A DNA stretch of 64,000 bases from contig NZ_FQWQ01000001.1 in NCBI RefSeq assembly GCF_900129725.1, positions 1,674,001-1,738,000 on the forward strand. Reading direction: 5' to 3'. This document shows positions 45,740 to 55,499 of the stretch, in pieces; within the stretch, counting starts at the first letter, position 1, and each line of letters begins with the position of its first letter. This stretch comes from Chryseolinea serpens. Lineage in GTDB: Bacteria; Bacteroidota; Bacteroidia; Cytophagales; Cyclobacteriaceae. The translations under genes were made by a program, and so were the position numbers. Under the pieces are notes generated by a model. That model worked only from the letters and a program-made list of their open reading frames with translations, searched no databases and was not told the origin of the DNA.

Positions 45740-46048
45740 AGTTTGGGTTAAAAATTAATTGGTTGATAGAAATTCTGCAGTTTCCTGATAATCCTAAGAT
45801 TATTTCGTCCATGCATTCTTCGAATGTAGATATTTTGGGCTGGTATCGATTGAAAACAACGATTATTTTTTTCCGCAAACGTTTACACAATCGATTACGG
45901 TTTCGGTTTAGATGCAATTGTTGGCGGACACAAATTGGCTGAATGTGTCAAAACCACACTTTCCAGGGGATGTCTGCCGTTCTTCAAATCCTTACCGCCT
46001 ATCACGCCGCAAGTCCGTTATAAGTGTTATTTTGAGCCGATTTTGAGT
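45740..46048. other. Divergent intergenic region susC / cysS
   Basis: About 310 bp holding the promoters of both genes. Features seen: a LacI-type palindrome (45875-45888), a TAATC/GATTA inverted repeat near 45786-45799, and TTATTTTG (46028-46035, one mismatch to TAnnTTTG), the likely -7 element of cysS. The longer frames in this region are not convincing as genes. Confidence 0.5.
45875..45888. promoter_or_regulatory. Candidate LacI-family operator upstream of susC
   Basis: GCAAACGTTTACAC contains the palindromic core AAACGTTT of LacI/GalR-type operators (AANCGNTT). It is about 140 bp upstream of the susC start and about 160 bp upstream of cysS. No LacI regulator gene is in the window. Confidence 0.3.
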
Positions 46049-47554
<1,506 letters not shown>

Positions 47555-47602
47555 ACTACCTTCCGGATGCGTCTGTTTGAATAAAAGGGTTTGACTACGC
47601 GG

Positions 47603-47830
47603 ATGCTGAAGAAAATATTCATACTGCCCATACGGTTCTACCAGCTGGCCTTGTCGCCGTTGCTGGGCACCCATTGCCGGCACACGCCGAGTTGTTCGCA
47701 ATATGCCGTGGAGGCCATTCAGGAATGGGGCGTGATCAAGGGCATCTGGCTGGGAACGAAGCGGATTGCGCGGTGTCATCCGTGGGGAACACACGGCTAT
47801 GATCCCGTGCCGAAGCGGCCGAAAGGCTGA
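47603..47830 (+). CDS. yidD: YidD membrane protein insertion efficiency factor
   Basis: 75 residues: the conserved core [28 protein letters not shown] is followed by [20 protein letters not shown]. This membrane-associated protein helps YidC insert membrane proteins. The ATG at 47603 is chosen over a TTG at 47591. It is 48 bp after cysS and on the same strand. Confidence 0.95.
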   Translation: MLKKIFILPIRFYQLALSPLLGTHCRHTPSCSQYAVEAIQEWGVIKGIWLGTKRIARCHPWGTHGYDPVPKRPKG

Positions 47831-47865
47831 AATCTACGATGTGATAATTTTTTTAACTTCGTTGT

Positions 47866-48363
47866 ATGCTACCTGACAAAAACGACCTGGCAAAACGCTA
47901 CGCTGCTTTCTCGAACGACCGATTACTGGACATTCTCTATCACAAAGAAGATTATACGTCTGAAGCCCTTGAGGCGGTGCAAGCAGAGATCAACACCCGG
48001 AACATTGGTGTGGACGAATTGGAGACCTTCACGGTCGAAAAGAAAGTCAGCAATATCATCCGCGAACAAAATGCCCTTGTCCCCCTTTCCTTGGGAGCGA
48101 AGTTACTTTTCTTTTTTGCATGGTTCATACCCGTCGCGCCGTTTACCTTTCACCGGAACTATCTCGAGGATGGATATACCACAAAGTTGTGGCAGACCAG
48201 GTTCTTCCGCATCGCAGGGTTTGTTTCGCTGATGGTGAGTGTGCTGCTATCCGTTTGGCTGGGGCTGGGGGACGCCGGTCTCTTTGGATTGTTGGCGGTG
48301 TTGTTTGGGGTGGCTTATAGTTTGGATCCGAAGAAGAGAACGAGGGCTGAAGCTGAAGGGTAG
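47866..48363 (+). CDS. Small membrane protein of unknown function
   Basis: 165 residues. An N-terminal soluble helical part (about 1-70, FSNDRLLDILYHKEDYTSEALEAVQAEI, like the degenerate repeats in Bacteroidota proteins that count membrane stress) is followed by a helix at about 75-95 (LGAKLLFFFAWFIPVAPF) and two more at about 115-155, then a basic tail. No known domain could be named with confidence. It is 35 bp downstream of yidD and may be cotranscribed with it. Confidence 0.7.
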   Translation: MLPDKNDLAKRYAAFSNDRLLDILYHKEDYTSEALEAVQAEINTRNIGVDELETFTVEKKVSNIIREQNALVPLSLGAKLLFFFAWFIPVAPFTFHRNYLEDGYTTKLWQTRFFRIAGFVSLMVSVLLSVWLGLGDAGLFGLLAVLFGVAYSLDPKKRTRAEAEG

Positions 48364-48395
48364 ATGGACGTAGCGATAAACGGCAGGTAGCGAAA

Positions 48396-48509
48396 TTTGT
48401 TGGTGAAGAACACCAACAAAGGCGGGGCGACCGGCAACTAAGTTTGTTGGTGTCCTACAAAAAAAGATGGGCGTGCCGCGAAAAATTTGTTGGTGGGGAC
48501 ACCAACAAA
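48396..48509. repeat. Cluster of three TTTGTTGGTG palindromes
   Basis: Copy 1 at 48396-48420 (loop AAGAA, followed by GGCGGGGCG). Copy 2 at 48443-48462 has a decayed right arm. Copy 3 at 48486-48509 (loop GGGA). They fill the gap between the convergent membrane protein genes and have no T-runs typical of terminators. Confidence 0.85.
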
Positions 48510-48549
48510 TGGGTGGTGGGTACCCATAGCGTTGGGTGGTAATGGTGGG

Positions 48550-49149
48550 CTATTGGTCTTCGATTTCCCGCAAAAGGTTTTCGAGTTGGACTGTGACGTT
48601 TACGTAGCACCGATAGACCCACCGTGCGAAGACGACAAAAAACAAAAATCCTAACGGCAAATACCAAAGCCATGTCGTGGTTTCAATGTGGGTGGTTTTG
48701 CCTCCCATCATCTTGACCGCTACGGGTAATGCCACGATCAGTAAGACGAAGCTAAGATAGAAGCTGAGTTTCTGTACAGAGAGAAATCTGCGTTTGGCGA
48801 GGGCGTATTGGAGCAGGGCTTCCTTGTAATTGCTTCCTTTGATGTCTACGCGACTCACCTGCCGTATAGCCCAGAGCGAAAGAACCGGCAGCACTGAGAG
48901 AATGGTCGCGGAGGTGATGGCGCAGGCCAGCAGATAAGAGGTGTCGAATTTGTTTAGGCTAAACAGGATCAGCAGGACCATGACAAAACACAGGAACGCA
49001 CTGATCAATTCGGGTGTCCTGATTTTGCTTAGCCTTCTTTGATATCGTTCCTGGGTCATCATGATGATCATTTTATCGGTCAATTTTTTTTGTCCTTCCA
49101 GCTTTGCGGACATCTCGTTCCAGAGGGTTTTCATTTCATCCAGTTCCAT
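48550..49149 (-). CDS. Four-helix membrane protein paired with an ECF sigma factor (possible anti-sigma factor)
   Basis: 199 residues. The N-terminal cytoplasmic part (MELDEMKTLWNEMSAKLEGQKKLTDKMI) resembles the N-terminus of membrane proteins that follow ECF sigma genes in Bacteroidota. Four hydrophobic helices (about 48-65, 70-95, 125-148, 160-180) and a cytoplasmic C-terminal helix come next. It is 5 bp after the sigma gene, so is cotranscribed. It has no anti-sigma zinc motif (HxxxCxxC). The anti-sigma role is inferred from context. Confidence 0.75.
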   Translation of the reverse strand: MELDEMKTLWNEMSAKLEGQKKLTDKMIIMMTQERYQRRLSKIRTPELISAFLCFVMVLLILFSLNKFDTSYLLACAITSATILSVLPVLSLWAIRQVSRVDIKGSNYKEALLQYALAKRRFLSVQKLSFYLSFVLLIVALPVAVKMMGGKTTHIETTTWLWYLPLGFLFFVVFARWVYRCYVNVTVQLENLLREIEDQ

Positions 49150-49154
49150 GGTTC

Positions 49155-49640
49155 CTAGTCTTTTAACTGCGACCTCAATTTGTCTTTGATCCTGCTCAGG
49201 CGCGTACCCACGTTGGTGGCGGTGAAGCCGGTGATGGCGGCTATTTCTTCATAGTTCTTTCCTTCCAGGTGTAGCAACACGATCCCCTTTTCGATGGTGT
49301 TCAGTTTCTTTACCTGGTCGTACAGTTGTGTCAGGCGTTCTTCCAGGAAGCTGTCGTCGGAGTCGAACCGGTTTATCACGGCTTCGTCGATGCCCACCTG
49401 GGGGCCTCTCTTTTTCTCCTTTCGCAAATGTGTGATGGATGTGTTCAGGGCGATGCGGTAGATCCATGTGCTGATCTTCGACTCGCTGCGAAACGAATCG
49501 AACGACCGCCAGAGTTGATAAACAATCTCCTGGTAAAGATCTTTCTGATCATCCTTATCCGCGGCATACAGGATGGCGATCTTGAAAATGATCCCCTCGC
49601 TCTCCTTTATGACCCGGATAAACTCACTTTCGTTTGGCAT
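49155..49640 (-). CDS. ECF RNA polymerase sigma factor
   Basis: 161 residues with sigma-70 region 2 (FKIAILYAADKDDQKDLYQEIVYQLW, with a RSESKISTWIYRIALNTSI end) and region 4 (LNTIEKGIVLLHLEGKNYEEIAAITGFTATNVGTRLSRIKDKL). It belongs to the SigW/RpoE-like group of Bacteroidota. It is first in a two-gene operon with a membrane protein that may bind it. The target promoters are unknown. The operon is bracketed by palindromic repeats on both sides. Confidence 0.92.
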   Translation of the reverse strand: MPNESEFIRVIKESEGIIFKIAILYAADKDDQKDLYQEIVYQLWRSFDSFRSESKISTWIYRIALNTSITHLRKEKKRGPQVGIDEAVINRFDSDDSFLEERLTQLYDQVKKLNTIEKGIVLLHLEGKNYEEIAAITGFTATNVGTRLSRIKDKLRSQLKD

Positions 49641-49714
49641 CGGAAGAAATTACAATGGATTAGTTGAAGGTGGGGGAAAAAAATCACAGCGGAAAGAAAA
49701 AATTATTGCCCGCC

Positions 49715-49739
49715 TTTGTTGGTGTTCTTCACCAACAAA
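49715..49739. repeat. TTTGTTGGTG palindrome copy, reversed flank
   Basis: A perfect 10-bp inverted repeat with loop TTCTT. The preceding CGCC shows that this copy lies in the opposite orientation to the copies at 48396, 49856 and 49931, which are followed by GGCGG. Confidence 0.85.
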
Positions 49740-49755
49740 GTTAGCTAGCAAGAGG

Positions 49756-49955
49756 CACTGCTGCCCACATTGCAAGTCTGGCACGTAATGGCTGTAAGCT
49801 GTAGGCACTGCTGCTGCCAACATTGGGGCCTGGGAAGTAATGGCTCGAAGCTGTATTTGTTGGTGAAGAACACCAACAAAGGCGGAGCTGCCAACATTGC
49901 AAGTCTGGTACGTAATGGCTGGAAGCTGTATTTGTTGGTGAAGAACACCAACAAA
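49756..49955. repeat. Tandem 75-bp repeat carrying palindromes
   Basis: Two full units (49806-49880 and 49881-49955) share GCTGCCAACATTG, GTAATGGCT and GAAGCTGTA and end in the palindrome TTTGTTGGTG-AAGAA-CACCAACAAA. A third unit before them (about 49756-49804) has the same body but no palindrome. The block fills the gap between the sigma gene and the OmpA-like gene; no open frame of note is present. Confidence 0.82.
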
Positions 49956-49963
49956 GGCGGTTG

Positions 49964-51151
49964 TCAGTTTCTGATGATCTCTACTTCGATCCGGTCGTTG
50001 GCGGCGGCGTTTTCGTAGATGGCGAGCATGGCGCCGTAGCCTTTGGTGGCGATGCGACCGGGGGCGATGCCCTTGCTGACCAGGTAGGCCTTTACGATCT
50101 CGGCCTGTTGCCGCGATAGTTCTGTGGCAGAGCCGTGCTTGGAGTGATTGTTCGCGGGGTCGAGTGCAAAGAAATCGGCGCTGGTGCCCTTGGTGATGAT
50201 CTCACCGGATGCATCGCTTTGCGTGTGACCAAAGAGCCTGATCCTGCAGCGCGGGTTGCCCATGAAATTTACCAGCTCCAAAAGTTCGGCTTCCGAGGCG
50301 GGTGTGAGAATGGCGGAGTGCTCAAAGAATTTTATGTGCTCGAGCTCGATGTAGTCGCCGCGGTTGACCGGCACAAGTTTTATGGGGATGATCACCTCTT
50401 GCTCCTCTCCTACGGATGCACCCTTTATACTTTTTAAAGGATCGGCAAAATTGATGGTCCTTTTTGCCAGCTTATAGCCGATGAGGTTGCACACCACAAC
50501 GAGCTTGCCCGTGGTGGGTGCGGGAACGGAAACCTTTTGGTTGGCCGGGTACTGCTCCACCAGGTCGTCTGGTTCTTTGTCCAGCAGGTGTACAGATCCA
50601 GCCACCGGCGTGTTGGCCGTACCGCTGGTCAACTGGAACATAAAAGTTTTTGCCAGGCGCGATGATGCGCTCGAGGACAGCGTGTCCGTGGCGGGAGTAT
50701 GGGCAATGGCGGCGGTGTCTGCTGCAGGGGGTTCGGCGACTACGTTGTTACCGGTCGCATGGGCTTCTTCTCTTTCTGCTTCCGCGGTGGATTCGGCTAC
50801 CCCACTGCCTTCCAGCGGTCCATTGTAGATCCAGGCTTTCTTAAATTCTGTTTCGAGTCTGAGCCGGTAGGTGGTTTCGCGGGCTTGCTGTTTGTCTTTT
50901 GTTACCCTTACATAGACGTAGTACAACTTACGATTCGCATTGAAGGCATAGCGCGCCGGATAGTTGAGTTCGTGAACATGGGTCGTGAAATGTTCGGCGT
51001 TTGACTTGATGGCAAATCCTCCGACAACTACATAATAGTAAGGATATGATTGGCCCTGGGCCTGCGAACGGTTTATGGCAGCCGTCGTTACTAAAACTAG
51101 TATAAAAAAAATATTCCGTATCCCGGAAATCCTAAGCCTATTCCACTTCAT
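49964..51151 (-). CDS. OmpA-family protein with N-terminal SPOR-like region
   Basis: 395 residues. Signal peptide, then an 80-residue SPOR-like stretch (YYYVVVGGFAIKSNAEHFTTHVHELNYPARYAFN), a linker rich in Ala, Glu and Thr, a beta-rich middle part, and a C-terminal OmpA-like domain (LFGHTQSDASGE through LSRQQAEIVKAYLVSKGIAPGRIATKGYGA) that binds peptidoglycan. Between the GHT motif and the LSRQQA helix is an insertion of about 25 residues. It probably links the cell wall to the outer membrane. It starts at ATG 51151 and is transcribed alone. Confidence 0.83.
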   Translation of the reverse strand: MKWNRLRISGIRNIFFILVLVTTAAINRSQAQGQSYPYYYVVVGGFAIKSNAEHFTTHVHELNYPARYAFNANRKLYYVYVRVTKDKQQARETTYRLRLETEFKKAWIYNGPLEGSGVAESTAEAEREEAHATGNNVVAEPPAADTAAIAHTPATDTLSSSASSRLAKTFMFQLTSGTANTPVAGSVHLLDKEPDDLVEQYPANQKVSVPAPTTGKLVVVCNLIGYKLAKRTINFADPLKSIKGASVGEEQEVIIPIKLVPVNRGDYIELEHIKFFEHSAILTPASEAELLELVNFMGNPRCRIRLFGHTQSDASGEIITKGTSADFFALDPANNHSKHGSATELSRQQAEIVKAYLVSKGIAPGRIATKGYGAMLAIYENAAANDRIEVEIIRN

Positions 51152-51879
51152 TGACGCTGAAAGCTAGACAAAACTAAAAAGAATAAAATTGCTGGAAGCG
51201 CTGTTTTGAATTATTTCATACACGACTTATCAACACCTCATCGTTCAGCAACTTTATCACGACCTTGAGCCATTTAACAAATCAACCCACGCGATCATTT
51301 GTTATCCACGCTCGCAAATTGCTTCTTTAATTGATGACTATCTAAAAAAGTAACCCTGGTTTATCTTTTATGATAAAGCTTAACCTTAGGGTTTATGGCT
51401 GAGGGATCATGCGCCGTGTTGTTGTCATCTATGCTATCCGTCATATTCACGGATGCACAGTTTGATTCTATATATATGTACACACGAGGCGAACAAACCC
51501 TCGCCTTCCCGATGCCGATCTTGCAAACCTGACGACACAAACGGCTCTTTAATTCCCCTTGACTACGAGCTACCCGTGCGAAGCGGTCATCACCGCAAGT
51601 AAGGTTAGGAAGACATTTGATGGTGTAAACATAAAAGTTGACGGGATAGCATGCCTTTTTGGAACTTCTGTAGCCCAAAGGGTAGCGTTTGGCGTTCGTC
51701 CGCCAGGCATGTATTGTCTCCAAAATGGCCTTAATAATGGGGCAGGCGTCATTTTTGAGCGGTTATAGGCCTTTCCATTGTGTCATTTTGTGCTTACCCG
51801 TGTAGGTATTTTCCCTAATCTCCTCAAATTCTGGGTTTTCGATCTATTCTATTTGTACTGTTAAAACAAAACAAATCTT
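51152..51879. other. Long intergenic region without a clear gene
   Basis: About 730 bp, AT-rich on the left. One minus-strand frame (51361-51723, 120 codons) is open, but its composition is unlike the neighbouring proteins, so it is not called. A hairpin GAGGCGA/TCGCCTT lies near 51486-51510. The right end carries the promoter of the barrel gene, with TCTATTTG near 51845-51855 as an imperfect -7 element. Confidence 0.5.
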
Positions 51880-52467
51880 ATGAAGAAGTTTACAACTGTC
51901 CTTTGCATCATGTTTTTTGCAAGCGTTGGTGCTTTTGCTCAAGGCGTTAGTGGTGGTATCAAAGCAGGTCTTAACCTGTCCAACATGACGTTCTCCAGCA
52001 GCGGCTATACCACAAGCCCCAGCTTTTCGCCTGCGCTGCACGGTGGCGTTTACCTCACAGCGATGTTCTCTGAACACCTCGGCCTCCAACCTGAAGTGCT
52101 CTTCTCCGGACAAGGCTACAAAGCAGGCGACCAAAAGTACGCACTGAACTACATCACCGTTCCGGTGTTGGTGCGCTACAATGTGAACAGCCTGTTGAGC
52201 TTCCACGCTGGTCCTCAAGTAGGTTTCCTGATGTCTGCCAAAGAAAAAGTTTCGTCCACCTCGACCGACATCAAGGACGACCTTAAGAGCACTGACATGG
52301 GCGTTGCCGCCGGTATTGGCATCGATCTGCCCATGAAATTGAATTTCTCTTTCCGTTTTGTAAAAGGTCTTAGCAACGTTGCCAGCAACGATGACAACAC
52401 GAACGACGTAAAGGCAAAGAACTACGCCCTCCAATTTTCGGTAGGCTACAAATTGTTTGGCAAGTAA
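51880..52467 (+). CDS. PorT-like outer-membrane beta-barrel protein
   Basis: 195 residues. The signal peptide is cleaved after FASVGAFAQ; the barrel strands begin GVSGGIKAGLNLSNMTFS, with typical GVYLTAMFSEHLGLQPEVLFSGQGYK and ALQFSVGYKLFGK at the end. This is the common outer-membrane protein beta-barrel family of Bacteroidota (PF13568 type). The role is unknown. It is monocistronic and ends in a strong terminator. Confidence 0.9.
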   Translation: MKKFTTVLCIMFFASVGAFAQGVSGGIKAGLNLSNMTFSSSGYTTSPSFSPALHGGVYLTAMFSEHLGLQPEVLFSGQGYKAGDQKYALNYITVPVLVRYNVNSLLSFHAGPQVGFLMSAKEKVSSTSTDIKDDLKSTDMGVAAGIGIDLPMKLNFSFRFVKGLSNVASNDDNTNDVKAKNYALQFSVGYKLFGK

Positions 52468-52526
52468 TTGTGGTCGATCCTCTCGCAGGAGAGGGTTGAG
52501 TACCGTTGATCTGCTAAAACTGGAAC

Positions 52527-52558
52527 GGTCGTGCACCTTGGTGCACGGCCTTTTCTGT
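52527..52558 (+). terminator. Intrinsic terminator of the barrel gene
   Basis: The stem GGTCGTGCACC (52527-52537) with GGTGCACGGCC (52540-52550) has 11 pairs including one G-U, followed by TTTTCTGTTTT. Confidence 0.9.
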
Positions 52559-52680
52559 TTTATATGGGTTACAAAATTAGCGTGGGGAATGTGCTCGCGT
52601 ATCTCGCTGGGTTGGCAAGCAAATCCGTCGATCAAAAAATCTTAGTAAGGCTTTGCGTGCTCGCTGATCTCAGCCCATCC

Positions 52681-53994
52681 TCAATCAAAGTACACAACCG
52701 AAACCGTTCTGGCAGACGAGTCATAATAGATCGCGGCTACGCCGTCGCGATAGGCAACATAGCGCTTGTCTTCAAAACGAACGACGTGGTCCATTTCATA
52801 ACAGTCAATGGCGTCGCGGACCAGGGCTAGCGGAGGGTCCAGACGTTGAAAGGAATTTTGCTGTTCGTTCCAGGCATAATAGAAGTAGTGATTGAGGCCA
52901 GGGCCTTCCATCATCTGCAGAATGGCCGTCGTCACCATCAAGCCGATGATACCGCCACCGGCGCCGCCCATACCGTTCTCATCATAGTAGTCACCCCAAT
53001 GAACGATGTATTGGCCATCACGCTTCAACACCGCAAGCTGGGGCGTGGAGACGTTGGCCGCTTTTAACATGTTGGAAAATTTATGTTTGTGATGAATCAC
53101 GTTCTTGCGACCATAACGGAAGTAGGCATTGAAATCGGGTTGTGCTGTCAATTCGCTTTTCGCGAGCTGGGCACGGGTGGCCAGGTCGAAGATATCGAGT
53201 TGGAATTTTTTCTTGGAGTGCAAAATGCGGAATAGCTTTCCATCGATCAGGAACGATCTGAAATCGGCGGCTTCGCTGGACGCGAGAAACGGTTTGAGGT
53301 CAGTAGTGCCGGTCTGTGGATCCAGTGTCATCACATACGTGCGGCTTCCCAGATCATAAATAACATAGAGTTTGTCATACTTGAACACTTTCACCTGGCT
53401 TCTTCCCTGGAATGTGTTTATTTCCGATGCATCGGTATAAAAATCTACCGACCCAACGGCGATCTCAGGGGCAATGGGTTGTGGCAGGTGGAAGCGTTTT
53501 TCACTCACCACGCGCATCCGGTTGATCTCCACCAGGGAAATTTCACTGCCCATTTCCCTGAACGCCACCACAAAAAGATTTTTGTCCACATAGCTCCCGA
53601 TTATTTTTCCGTGCAGGAAAAGGGTGTCGGCAGCCTCCGTCCGGGCTTTTGTGGAGTCGTTGTAAATCCATGCCTTCAATCGGCGCGAGCGCGACTTTTC
53701 TTCAATGAAATACAGATAATCGGCATGGCCGAATCGCGCAGCCGCGAATACATCGGCGTCCAACGGATCGACCGAACGTACTGTAGAATCGGCAAGCCAC
53801 ACGGCGTGGCGGGCACGTCGTGAATCGTTGGGGATATCTTTAAACGAAAACAGCAGGCTATCGCCAAGACGGACGGCACTGAAATCCTTCAGCGTGCCCG
53901 TGGTGTGATGGGTGTACAAAATTTGCTGGCCTCTAGAAAAGAGCGGGCTAAGAAAAACCAGGATAAAGACACCTGGAAAAGTGCGGATCGTCAT
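52681..53994 (-). CDS. Secreted protein of unknown function
   Basis: 437 residues with a signal peptide (VFILVFLSPLFSRGQ). The body is beta-rich with repeated aromatic motifs (YLYFIEEKSRSRRLKAWIY and VFKYDKLYVIYDLGSRTYVMTLD), suggesting a beta-propeller-like fold, but no family was recognised. A hydrophobic Gly-rich stretch (GGAGGGIIGLMVTTAILQMM, about residues 345-365) may be a membrane segment. No neighbour gives a functional hint. Confidence 0.65.
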   Translation of the reverse strand: MTIRTFPGVFILVFLSPLFSRGQQILYTHHTTGTLKDFSAVRLGDSLLFSFKDIPNDSRRARHAVWLADSTVRSVDPLDADVFAAARFGHADYLYFIEEKSRSRRLKAWIYNDSTKARTEAADTLFLHGKIIGSYVDKNLFVVAFREMGSEISLVEINRMRVVSEKRFHLPQPIAPEIAVGSVDFYTDASEINTFQGRSQVKVFKYDKLYVIYDLGSRTYVMTLDPQTGTTDLKPFLASSEAADFRSFLIDGKLFRILHSKKKFQLDIFDLATRAQLAKSELTAQPDFNAYFRYGRKNVIHHKHKFSNMLKAANVSTPQLAVLKRDGQYIVHWGDYYDENGMGGAGGGIIGLMVTTAILQMMEGPGLNHYFYYAWNEQQNSFQRLDPPLALVRDAIDCYEMDHVVRFEDKRYVAYRDGVAAIYYDSSARTVSVVYFD

Positions 53995-54096
53995 ATATTG
54001 CTAAAAACAGATAAATTAAAACCGGATGTTGACCGGCAACGCCTACATCAATGTTAGCAAATTTTCAGAATTCTACACTTTGATAAATTGAAGAAA

Positions 54097-54399
54097 TTAC
54101 GCTATTGGCACCAAACTATCGAAGTATTTAATCTCATAAAGCTTTTGAACAGCCTCCTCCATTTTTTCCCTCGTTACCTCTTCAATAACGATCAGGCCAA
54201 CCTCTGCGATTATCTTTTCAACAAACAAATCCTGTTGCAAACGCACGGGATCATAAAAGTAAACTGAAAATCTTCTTTTATCAGGCAAAATCACAATACC
54301 ATCGGGGCGATAGCCTTTGCTAGGCGTTTCAAATTCGTCTCTTTCCGTGAAGCCGCCTTCAAAGATCAATATCGGGACCTCTCGCAGCTCTTCCATCAC
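54097..54399 (-). CDS. Small soluble protein of unknown function
   Basis: 100 residues with alternating strands and helices (ELREVPILIFEGGFTERDEFE, then KRRFSVYFYDPVRLQQDLFVEK and REKMEEAVQKLYEI). There is no signal peptide or membrane helix. It is locally AT-rich compared with the his region, which could point to an acquired accessory gene. It resembles immunity-type or DUF proteins in size only. The frame has a plausible ATG start. Confidence 0.55.
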   Translation of the reverse strand: MMEELREVPILIFEGGFTERDEFETPSKGYRPDGIVILPDKRRFSVYFYDPVRLQQDLFVEKIIAEVGLIVIEEVTREKMEEAVQKLYEIKYFDSLVPIA

Positions 54400-54476
54400 T
54401 TTGTATTGGTTTTATTCCTCTGGCCAAAGATGTCATTTTTTATAAAGCGTCACTCTTAAATGATTACATTTTTATT

Positions 54477-55148
54477 TTACGAGCGTAGCTTCTCTTTCAT
54501 ATCGCTCAGATTAAATGAGTCCTGGTCACCGAAATTTTCATAGGATGAGGTGATCACTTGTTCGCCCGCTTTTAGTCCATCCAAGACCTCGAAATTTTCG
54601 GTGTTTTTTCGACCAAGTTTAACACGGCGTTTCACTGCGCGATCTTCTCCTTCGACAACATACATCCACTCGCCGCCCGTGTCCTTATAGAACCCTCCTA
54701 CCGGCACGAGCAGGGCCTTAATGGAATCTCCAAGCACAATCCTTAATCGCAGCGACTTTCCATCGGCAAGCTCGGGTGGCGTTTGACTTTTAAAAACCAT
54801 ATCCACATCAAAGCGACCATTCGTTACCGTAGCGTAAACGTTGGTGATTTCCAAGGTGTAGTCGGTGTTGTTCATCGTCGTGGTGGCAGTCAATCCCGCG
54901 ACAATTCGGGAAAAGTAGAGCTCATCGATTGGGACTTTTACACTCGCAATATTTGTGACTGTGTCTTGTGATACGACTCCGGTTTGTGGAATAAATTCCG
55001 TAAACATGCCGGAATCTACCGCTGAAACGGCGAGGAGGCGTCCGGCTCCTAAAAAGCATTGTATTTTAGGTCTTCCGCTGGTAAAAAGCCACTCGTAAAT
55101 TACAAACGCGGTTAGCATGGTAATGACGCTCCATATTATCTTCTTCAT
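54477..55148 (-). CDS. Shortened RND/ABC efflux periplasmic adaptor (membrane fusion protein)
   Basis: 223 residues, about half the normal size. It begins with a membrane anchor (IIWSVITMLTAFVIYEW) and FTEFIPQTGVV, the usual start of HlyD/MacA-like adaptors. It then jumps directly to the barrel-type VPIDELYFSRIVAGLTATTTMNN and the C-terminal region VYATVTNGRFDVDMVF through DGLKAGEQVITSSY. The lipoyl domain and the alpha-helical hairpin that normally contact the TolC partner are absent. No transporter gene is adjacent. It is either a degenerated remnant or a minimal adaptor. Confidence 0.68.
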   Translation of the reverse strand: MKKIIWSVITMLTAFVIYEWLFTSGRPKIQCFLGAGRLLAVSAVDSGMFTEFIPQTGVVSQDTVTNIASVKVPIDELYFSRIVAGLTATTTMNNTDYTLEITNVYATVTNGRFDVDMVFKSQTPPELADGKSLRLRIVLGDSIKALLVPVGGFYKDTGGEWMYVVEGEDRAVKRRVKLGRKNTENFEVLDGLKAGEQVITSSYENFGDQDSFNLSDMKEKLRS

Positions 55149-55499
55149 ATAGCATAAACGTTATTTGACTCGGGCTCCCCAAAAGCATGCCGGAAAAAAA
55201 TGACAGGAGAAACCACGTTATCCGAGGCTGATGATCACTTCTTGTTCGGTATTGAACAAGCCTGTCTCGCTTTCAATCATTGACCTCCGGTGTGCCTTCC
55301 AGGTCGCCGTGGAAGTAGCCTTGTGAAAGCCGGCCTTGGAGAAAAGAGGTCTCCTTCTATAAAGGGTTGGGCCGGGAGTACGAAAAAACATTAAATTGAC
55401 TACCTGATGATCAACCAAGATGAGATATTGTCCAAGCCGGTCTCTTACGGGTTGGAAACCTGATCTTCGAAATCATTAAACTTTTGATCCTGCAAAAAC
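55149..55499. other. Intergenic region between divergent genes
   Basis: About 350 bp. It holds the upstream regions of the shortened adaptor (minus) and the four-gene operon (plus). No credible frame; one 66-codon minus frame is judged random. No repeat was found. Confidence 0.5.

Noticed and set aside
48396-49955. CRISPR array reading of the repeated palindromes
   Set aside because: Spacing is irregular, intervening sequences are themselves repeated, arms are only 10 bp and no cas gene is present.
51486-51620. tRNA-like sequence
   Set aside because: A GAGGCGA/TCGCCTT hairpin drew attention, but no cloverleaf, T-loop GTTCGA or acceptor stem can be drawn.
51361-51723. 120-codon minus-strand frame in the large intergenic region
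   Set aside because: Cys/Arg/Tyr-scattered composition unlike neighbouring proteins, no motif and no promoter or ribosome-binding site seen. It could still be a decayed gene.
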